The position numbers were made by a program, and so were the translations under genes. The notes beneath the pieces were generated by a model. The model did no database searches, had not been told where the DNA came from, and worked only from the letters and a program-made list of their open reading frames with translations. From an uncultured Collinsella sp. (GTDB taxonomy: Bacteria > Actinomycetota > Coriobacteriia > Coriobacteriales > Coriobacteriaceae), in NCBI GenBank assembly GCA_900555745.1, contig USMH01000078.1:1-5534 (forward strand): DNA of 5,534 nucleotides. The letters run 5' to 3'. Positions 1 to 4,448 of the stretch are shown in pieces (position 1 is the stretch's first letter; each line of letters opens with the position of its first letter).

Positions 1-43
1 TTAGCGAGTGTCTCGTGGGCTCGGAGATGTGTATAAGAGACAG
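1..43 (+). other. Illumina Nextera P7-side adapter with i7 index (synthetic, not genomic)
   Basis: Bases 25-43 read AGATGTGTATAAGAGACAG, the 19-base Tn5 mosaic end used in Nextera libraries. Bases 10-24 read GTCTCGTGGGCTCGG, the Nextera Read 2 primer site. Bases 2-9, TAGCGAGT, sit exactly where the i7 index belongs and match, from memory, Nextera XT v2 index N716 (read as ACTCGCTA); base 1 would be the last T of the P7 arm. The match is seen directly; the index name is recall. This is untrimmed adapter at a contig end. Translated in frame it gives the spurious N-terminus MSRGLGDVYKRQ, which should not be annotated as protein. Confidence 0.98.
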
Positions 44-331
44 AAGGTGCCGTTCTCGGTGTCTGCCGACGATCCGGCCGTGAAGGCGCTTATCGATACC
101 TATAACGAGTTCACCGGCAAGCATGCCGAACCCTTTGCCATGGGCGGCGGCACGTACGCGCGCAACTTTGCCCGCGCCGTCTCGTTTGGCCCCGAAGAGA
201 CCGGCCTGGAGCTGCCCGCGTGGGGCGGCCAGATGCACGGCCCCAACGAGTGCGCCAACGAGGAACAGCTCAAGCAAGCGCTCAAGATCTATATCGTTGC
301 GATCCTCCGTTTGAATGAATTAGAGCTTTAA
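44..331 (+). CDS. M20-family dipeptidase (PepV/Sapep-like), C-terminal fragment
   Basis: This is the C-terminal 95 residues of a metallo-dipeptidase of peptidase family M20, the cytoplasmic zinc- or manganese-dependent enzymes that cleave dipeptides and peptides with unusual N-termini. The fragment carries the conserved GGGTYAR segment (residues 34-40) and, after an SFGP segment, the MHGPNE motif (64-69). Its histidine (residue 65) corresponds to the last metal-binding histidine of the family, followed by the conserved N-E pair. The tail is a typical C-terminal helix ending at TAA 329-331. Full-length family members are about 450-500 residues, so most of the gene, including both other metal sites, lies beyond the contig end. 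No start codon is present: the reading frame runs straight into adapter sequence. PepV-like versus another M20 subgroup cannot be settled from this piece. Confidence 0.88.
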   Translation, partial: KVPFSVSADDPAVKALIDTYNEFTGKHAEPFAMGGGTYARNFARAVSFGPEETGLELPAWGGQMHGPNECANEEQLKQALKIYIVAILRLNELEL

Positions 332-352
332 GGTTTCGCGGTTTCCCAATCT

Positions 353-428
353 AAGTTGCGGTGGAATAGTTCCTAGAATGGGCCATTTGATGGCCAAGCA
401 GGAACTATTTCACCGCAACTTCGTTTTT
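353..428 (+). terminator. Long inverted repeat with T-run; likely terminator, possibly a dispersed palindromic element
   Basis: Arms 353-374 and 400-421 pair over 22 consecutive positions with a single G-U wobble (364 with 410). The 25-base loop holds a second perfect 6-bp hairpin, GGCCAT-TTG-ATGGCC (381-395). A five-base T-run (424-428) follows after a CG, and the structure begins 21 bases after the dipeptidase stop, so it can serve as its rho-independent terminator. The stem is much longer than a normal terminator needs, which also fits a small mobile or REP-like palindrome that now works as a terminator. The pairing is direct observation; the role is inference. Confidence 0.65.
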
Positions 429-462
429 ATTGGTGTAAAAGACTGGCCATGTTTGGCGGCGG

Positions 463-483
463 GTTTGTTATTCGTTTGTAAAG
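463..483. promoter_or_regulatory. Possible Pho box (two 11-base-spaced repeats) upstream of pstS
   Basis: The + strand carries GTTTGT twice, at 463 and 474, an 11-base period (one helical turn). Read on the - strand this is TTTACA, five bases, ATAACA. This resembles the TT(A/T)ACA repeats with 5-base spacers bound by PhoP in Bacillus; E. coli PhoB boxes share the 11-base period. A further GTTTATC at 507 lies three periods downstream. The position, about 145-165 bases before the pstS start, is reasonable for a phosphate-starvation activator site. Only two good repeats are present and no convincing -10/-35 pair could be placed between 484 and 625, so this is tentative. Confidence 0.35.
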
Positions 484-583
484 GCTGGGCCGCGCTTGCG
501 GTAAGGGTTTATCAAATGCCCGTAAGAAACCGCAGTTGGCGCGGGTGCTGCCCGGTCGGGGTCGTATCTTTCCAAACAGCAAA

Positions 584-600
584 GCGGGCAGGGTGCCCGC
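584..600 (+). other. GC-rich hairpin in the pstS leader
   Basis: GCGGGCA (584-590) and TGCCCGC (594-600) form a perfect 7-bp stem around a GGG loop, 14 bases before the pstS ribosome-binding site. It lacks a T-run, so it is not a terminator. Weaker complementary segments lie upstream: TGCGGT (497-502) with ACCGCA (529-534), and CGGG (542-545) with CCCG (551-554). If transcription starts upstream, the messenger would have a structured leader that could affect stability or translation. No known riboswitch class is recognised here; the function is unknown. Confidence 0.4.
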
Positions 601-625
601 GATTCGCATGTACGAAAGGAAGATC

Positions 626-1564
626 ATGCTCGATCAGGCTTATTCTCGTCGTCAGTTCCTCGGCCTCGCTGGTGGTCTTGCCAGCATCGTCGGTCTCGGT
701 CTCGTTGGTTGCGGCGGCTCCGGCGCATCCGATGCCGCCGACAAGGGTAGCGCCACTGCTGCCGAGTCCGTCTCCGGCGAGGTGACCTACGACGGTGCCT
801 CCTCGTTCCAGGCTCTCGTCGAGGCCGCTGCCGAGAAGTTCATGGATGCCAACCCCGACGTCTCCGTCTCCGGCTCGGGCAACGGTTCGGGCAAGGGCCT
901 GACCGCTGTCGCTGCCGGCACCGTCACCATCGGTAACTCCGACGTCTTCGCCGAGACCAAGCTCGAGGCCGACCAGGTCAAGAACCTCGTCGACCACGAG
1001 GTCGCCGTCGTGGGCATGGGTCCCGTCGTCTCCAAGAACGTGACGGTCGACGACCTGTCCCTTGAGCAGCTCGAGGGCATCTTCTCCGGCCAGATCACCA
1101 ACTGGAAGGAGGTCGGCGGCGACGACGCCAAGATCGTCGTTCTCAACCGCAAGGCCGGTTCCGGCACCCGCGCTACCTTCGAGGCCGCCGTCTTTGGCGA
1201 TGAGGCCGTCGACTTTAAGGGCGACGCCGAGCTCGACAAGTCCGGCGATGTTCAGACTCAGATGGGCAGCACCGACAACGCCATCTCCTACCTCGACTTC
1301 TCGCACTTCGATGACTCCAAGTTCAACGCCATCAAGGTCGAGGGCGTGGAGCCCAAGAGCGCAAACGTCACCGACGACTCCTTTAAGATCTGGGCTACCG
1401 AGCACATGTACTGCGCAAAGGACGCCGACGAGGCCACCAAGGCCTTCCTGGAGTTCATGCTTTCCGACGACGTCCAGGGCAAGCTCGTCGAGGAGCAAGG
1501 CTTTATCCCCGTCTCTGCCATGAAGGTCGTCAAGGACGCCAGCGGCAAGGTCTCTGCTAAATAA
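626..1564 (+). CDS. pstS: Phosphate-binding lipoprotein PstS
   Basis: This is the substrate-binding component of the PstSCAB phosphate importer, 312 residues, in the periplasmic-binding-protein-like fold. It captures inorganic phosphate outside the membrane and hands it to PstC/PstA. The N-terminus has a twin-arginine-type signal (SRRQFLG, residues 7-13), a hydrophobic stretch and a lipobox LVGC with the acylated cysteine at residue 29, then a Gly/Ser/Ala linker. Phosphate-site motifs are visible: S59-S60 after YDGA, GSGNGSGKG (83-91), GNSD (103-106) and AGSGTR (177-182); ITNWKEVGG (157-165) is also typical of the family. The start at 626 is chosen because AAAGGAAG (615-622) sits just upstream, whereas the in-frame ATG at 608 and the longer open frame from 536 lack a ribosome site and would bury the signal peptide. 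It is the first gene of the operon. Codons are strikingly uniform (GTC, CTC, TCC, AAG), suggesting high expression. Confidence 0.95.
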   Translation: MLDQAYSRRQFLGLAGGLASIVGLGLVGCGGSGASDAADKGSATAAESVSGEVTYDGASSFQALVEAAAEKFMDANPDVSVSGSGNGSGKGLTAVAAGTVTIGNSDVFAETKLEADQVKNLVDHEVAVVGMGPVVSKNVTVDDLSLEQLEGIFSGQITNWKEVGGDDAKIVVLNRKAGSGTRATFEAAVFGDEAVDFKGDAELDKSGDVQTQMGSTDNAISYLDFSHFDDSKFNAIKVEGVEPKSANVTDDSFKIWATEHMYCAKDADEATKAFLEFMLSDDVQGKLVEEQGFIPVSAMKVVKDASGKVSAK

Positions 1565-1588
1565 GTAACCGCCCCGGAAAGGTTTGCA

Positions 1589-2497
1589 ATGGCAAAACAG
1601 CTGCCAAAGCGCGACCTTGAGAACGTGGGTCTGGGCGTCACGGGTGCGTGCGTAGCGCTCGTGACGCTTGTCGTTGCCGCGCTCATCGTTATGGTCGCCC
1701 AAAAGGGCCTCTCGGCTTTTCTCAAGGACGGCGTCTCGGTCGTCGAGTTTTTCACCGGCACCAAGTGGGGCCTGGCCAACACGGCCGAAAACGGCCTGCC
1801 TTATACCGGCGCTCTGCCCCTGATCGTCACCTCGTTTGCGGTCATGGTGCTCTCCACGCTCATCGCGCTGCCCATCGCCATCGGCTCTGCTATCTTTGCG
1901 GTCGAGATTAGCCCTAAGTTTGGTTCCAAGGTCTTTCAGCCGCTTATTGAGCTTTTGACCGGCATTCCCTCGGTCGTTTTTGGCCTGATTGGCTTTCACG
2001 TGGTCGTCGGCCTCATGAAGAGCGTTTTCCATGTGAGCACGGGCCTGGGCATCTTGCCCGGCGCCATCGTGCTGGCCGTCATGATCCTGCCGACTATGAC
2101 TACGCTTTCGGTCGACGGCCTGCGTGCCGTGCCCGACAGCTACCGTCAGGGCTCGCTCGCGCTGGGCTACACCCGCTGGCAGACCATCTGGCACGTGGTG
2201 CTCAAGTCTGCCATGCCGTCGCTCATGACTGCGGTCATCCTGGGCATGACCCGCGCCTTTGGCGAGACGCTCGCCGTGCGCATGGTTATCGGCGGCATCG
2301 AGGCCATGCCGACGTCGCTGCTGTCGCCGGCCTCGACCATCACCACCACGCTCACCACGTCCATGGCAGTCTATGCCGAGGGCTCGGCCCAGGACGATGT
2401 TCTGTGGGCGCTTGGTCTGCTGTTGATGGGCATGAGCCTCATCTTCATCCTGATCATCCATCTCATTGGCCGCAAGGGGGCGAAGGCTCGTGGCTAG
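1589..2497 (+). CDS. pstC: Phosphate ABC transporter permease PstC
   Basis: PstC is one of the two membrane subunits that form the phosphate channel, 302 residues, normal for the family. Predicted membrane segments lie near residues 13-37, 76-106, 119-142, 153-175, 208-232 and 270-293, giving the usual six-helix permease. The cytoplasmic EAA-type loop that docks on PstB runs from about 186 to 210 (QGSLALGYTRW through KSAMP). The segment LLTGIPSVVFGLIG (122-135) and the TRAFGETLAV stretch (221-230) are typical of PstC. The ATG at 1589 has a GGAAAGG ribosome site (1576-1582) six bases upstream. It follows pstS after 24 bases with no terminator or clear attenuator, so the two are co-transcribed. 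Its last codons overlap the start of pstA. Confidence 0.95.
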   Translation: MAKQLPKRDLENVGLGVTGACVALVTLVVAALIVMVAQKGLSAFLKDGVSVVEFFTGTKWGLANTAENGLPYTGALPLIVTSFAVMVLSTLIALPIAIGSAIFAVEISPKFGSKVFQPLIELLTGIPSVVFGLIGFHVVVGLMKSVFHVSTGLGILPGAIVLAVMILPTMTTLSVDGLRAVPDSYRQGSLALGYTRWQTIWHVVLKSAMPSLMTAVILGMTRAFGETLAVRMVIGGIEAMPTSLLSPASTITTTLTTSMAVYAEGSAQDDVLWALGLLLMGMSLIFILIIHLIGRKGAKARG

Positions 2498-3416
2498 CAC
2501 GCGCATCCATACCGACGAGGCGAGACTCGGGCGCGTCCAAAAGCAGGACCGCATCGCTACGGGCGTGCTGACGGCGATCGTCGCCATCGTCATGCTCATC
2601 GTCATCTCCATGGTGGCCTATATCCTGTTCGAGGGCATTTCGACGCTGATCCAGCCGGGATTTCTCACGCAGCCCGCGCGCGCCAACGGAACCCAGGGCG
2701 GCGTGCTCTACCAGCTGTTCGACTCGTTCTATCTGCTGCTGATCACCCTGGCCATCTCGGTGCCCATCAGCTTGGGCGGCGCGGTCTTCCTGGTCGAGTA
2801 CGCACCGAACGGCCCTATCCGCGACATCGCCTCCACCGCCATCGAGACGCTATCCTCGCTGCCTTCCATCGTCGTCGGCATGTTCGGCTTTCTGGTGTTC
2901 TCGGTGCAGCTGGGCTGGAAGTATTCCATCATCTCCGGCGCCGTCGCGCTCACCATGTTCAACATCCCCATTCTGGTGCGCGTGATTCAGCAGGCGCTCG
3001 AGGACGTGCCGCAGGCCCAGCGCGATGCGTGCCTGGCCATGGGCCTTACCCGCTGGGAGGCCACGCTGCACATCCTGATCCCCGAGGCCATGCCTGCCAT
3101 CGTGACCGGCATCGTGCTTTCGGCCGGCCGCGTGTTTGGCGAGGCCGCGGCGCTGCTCTTTACCTCGGGCATGAGCTCGCCGGTTCGCCTGAACTTCTTG
3201 AGCTTTAACCTGTCGAGCCCCACTTGCGCCTGGAACGTGTTCCGCCCCGGTGAGTCGCTCGCCGTGCACATCTACAAGATTTACGGCGAGGGCAGCCCCG
3301 AGGCACAGCAGATTGTTTGGGGCACCGCCGCACTGCTGATGATCTGCGTGCTGCTGTTTAACGTAGTCGCCCGTATCGTGGGCAAGCAGCTGGCAAGGAG
3401 GATGACGGCCGAATGA
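2490..3416 (+). CDS. pstA: Phosphate ABC transporter permease PstA
   Basis: PstA is the second membrane subunit of the phosphate importer and partner of PstC, 308 residues from the start chosen here. Predicted membrane segments lie near residues 24-47, 78-103, 123-140, 146-165, 202-222 and 275-297. The EAA-type loop that contacts PstB is at about 177-202 (QRDACLAMGLTRW through IPEAMP). SLPSIVVGMFGF (123-134) and GRVFGEAAALLFT (213-225) are family hallmarks, as is a long outward loop before the final helix. I place the start at GTG 2490, overlapping the pstC stop by eight bases, with a G-rich AAGGGGG (2474-2480) nine bases upstream. A longer reading from TTG 2466 adds eight basic residues and has no better ribosome site. 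Translation is probably coupled to pstC. The stop overlaps the pstB start. Confidence 0.94.
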   Translation: MASTRIHTDEARLGRVQKQDRIATGVLTAIVAIVMLIVISMVAYILFEGISTLIQPGFLTQPARANGTQGGVLYQLFDSFYLLLITLAISVPISLGGAVFLVEYAPNGPIRDIASTAIETLSSLPSIVVGMFGFLVFSVQLGWKYSIISGAVALTMFNIPILVRVIQQALEDVPQAQRDACLAMGLTRWEATLHILIPEAMPAIVTGIVLSAGRVFGEAAALLFTSGMSSPVRLNFLSFNLSSPTCAWNVFRPGESLAVHIYKIYGEGSPEAQQIVWGTAALLMICVLLFNVVARIVGKQLARRMTAE

Positions 3417-4285
3417 GCGAGATAAATGCAACGCCTGCAACCGAAGCGACATCGTCCGAGACCCAGGACTTCCTGTCGAGCGTGGGGGAGAGCGAGAAGC
3501 GCGTGCGCGTGAGCGGCAAGGCCGTGAGCGACGAGGTCGTGCTCTCCACCAAGGACGTCAACGTGTATTATGGCGACCACCATGCGCTACACGACACGTC
3601 GCTCGACTTTCATAAGGGCGAGATCACGGCGCTCATCGGGCCTTCGGGCTGCGGCAAGTCGACCTTTTTGCGCAGCCTCAACCTTATGAATCGCGAGATT
3701 CGCGGCTGCCGCGTGGAGGGCGAGATCAACTACCGCGGGCGCAACGTGAACACCAAGACCGAGAACACGTACGAGCTGCGTCGCTCCATCGGCATGGTGT
3801 TTCAGCAGCCCAACCCGTTCCGCAAGTCCATTCGCGACAACATCACGTTTGCGCCCAAGCGCCATGGCATCACCGACCGCGACGAGCTCGACCGCATGGT
3901 CGAGGAGAGTCTGCGCGGCGCGGCGCTGTGGGATGAGGTCAAGGACAAGCTCGACAAGAGCGCCTATGCGCTTTCGGGCGGACAGCAGCAGCGCCTGTGC
4001 ATCGCGCGCACGCTGGCGCTCAACCCCGACGTAATCCTGTTTGACGAGCCTTGCTCGGCGCTCGACCCCATCTCGACGCTGGCGATCGAGGACCTCATGT
4101 CATCGATCGTGGCCGACCGCGCCATCGTTATCGTGACGCACAACATGGAGCAGGCGTCGCGCGTGTCCAACCGCACGGCGTTCTTCTACATGGGCGATAT
4201 GGTCGAGTACGACGAGACTGACGAGATTTTCCAACGGCCCAAGGATAAGCGGCTGAATGATTACCTCACCGGCATGTTCTCCTAG
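3413..4285 (+). CDS. pstB: Phosphate ABC transporter ATPase PstB
   Basis: PstB is the cytoplasmic ATP-hydrolysing subunit that powers phosphate import through PstC/PstA. All nucleotide-binding motifs are intact: Walker A GPSGCGKST (76-84), Q-loop in FQQPNPF (130-136), signature LSGGQQQR (187-194), Walker B VILFDEP (207-213), D-loop SALD (215-218) and switch histidine H243. FQQPNPF and the EYDETDEIF segment (265-273) are typical of PstB. The protein is 290 residues against about 250-260 for most PstB; the excess is a Ser/Thr/Glu-rich leader of about 40 residues before the first strand (VVLSTKDVNVYYG, 42-54). The ATG at 3413 overlaps the pstA stop (ATGA) with AAGGAGG at 3395-3401, an 11-base spacing. 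An internal GTG start, for example 3503 or 3524, would give a standard-length protein and cannot be excluded. It is the last gene of the operon. Confidence 0.95.
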   Translation: MSEINATPATEATSSETQDFLSSVGESEKRVRVSGKAVSDEVVLSTKDVNVYYGDHHALHDTSLDFHKGEITALIGPSGCGKSTFLRSLNLMNREIRGCRVEGEINYRGRNVNTKTENTYELRRSIGMVFQQPNPFRKSIRDNITFAPKRHGITDRDELDRMVEESLRGAALWDEVKDKLDKSAYALSGGQQQRLCIARTLALNPDVILFDEPCSALDPISTLAIEDLMSSIVADRAIVIVTHNMEQASRVSNRTAFFYMGDMVEYDETDEIFQRPKDKRLNDYLTGMFS

Positions 4286-4297
4286 TCCGGGACATGC
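4272..4297 (+). other. Hairpin overlapping the pstB stop codon
   Basis: GCATGT (4272-4277) pairs with ACATGC (4292-4297). The stem extends by one C-G and two G-U pairs to nine positions around an 8-base loop that contains the TAG stop (4283-4285). There is no T-run. It could protect the 3' end of the pst messenger from exonucleases, but the coding constraint on the left arm makes chance pairing plausible. Confidence 0.3.
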
Positions 4298-4303
4298 TTG
4301 AGG

Positions 4304-4329
4304 CCCGCGGCGGCCACGGTTACCGCGGG
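4304..4329 (+). other. GC-rich hairpin between pstB and the terminator
   Basis: CCCGCGG (4304-4310) and CCGCGGG (4323-4329) form a perfect 7-bp stem with a 12-base loop. No T-run follows. It lies 11 bases before the operon terminator. GCGGG at 4325-4329 could alternatively pair with CCCGC at 4368-4372 inside the terminator stem, so a switch between folds is conceivable but unproven. Confidence 0.4.
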
Positions 4330-4340
4330 ACTGATTGGAG

Positions 4341-4378
4341 AGGCGGATCATCTCTTGCGGGAGATGGCCCGCCTTTTT
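4341..4378 (+). terminator. Rho-independent terminator of the pst operon
   Basis: AGGCGG (4341-4346) pairs with CCGCCT (4369-4374). After an A/C mismatch and a T-G wobble, CATCTC (4349-4354) pairs with GAGATG (4361-4366), closing on a 6-base loop (4355-4360). The stem runs directly into TTTTT (4374-4378). This is a standard intrinsic terminator, 55 bases after the pstB stop, and it separates the operon from the ABC-F gene. Confidence 0.88.
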
Positions 4379-4404
4379 GTGTCGTGTGCGGCCCGGCTTT
4401 TCGC

Positions 4405-4413
4405 TGCTATCAT
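4405..4413 (+). promoter_or_regulatory. Extended -10 promoter for the ABC-F gene
   Basis: TGCTATCAT has the TG extension one base before TATCAT, which matches the TATAAT consensus at five of six positions. It lies 30 bases after the pst terminator and 35 bases before the ABC-F start codon, leaving a short leader of roughly 25-30 bases. No good -35 hexamer is seen at a 16-18 base spacing, as is common for extended -10 promoters. Confidence 0.6.
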
Positions 4414-4448
4414 GGACAACGTTGAATTTCTACGAAGGAGCAGGGCAT

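Noticed and set aside
8..43. ATG-initiated start for the dipeptidase fragment
   Set aside because: The first 12 codons are encoded by Nextera adapter and are not genomic.
25..43. Tn5-like mosaic end as evidence of a natural transposon insertion
   Set aside because: The adjoining Read 2 primer site and index show it is the engineered library transposon end, not a natural Tn5 element.
536..625. Upstream extension of pstS by 30 codons
   Set aside because: It would place a non-signal segment before the RR-lipobox signal. A good ribosome site lies just before ATG 626 and none before 536 or 608.
378..785. 135-codon + strand open frame starting inside the palindrome loop
   Set aside because: It runs through the palindrome arm, the leader and into pstS in a different frame; no ribosome site and no recognisable protein.
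1567..1584. Small inverted repeat AACC/GGTT between pstS and pstC as an attenuator
   Set aside because: The stem is only four base pairs with no T-run, too weak to claim.
512..2611. 699-codon open frame on the - strand opposite pstS and pstC
   Set aside because: It is antisense to two clearly real genes. Its product is a His/Asp/Arg/Gly-rich low-complexity chain with no recognisable domain, the usual by-product of strong G/C third-position bias.
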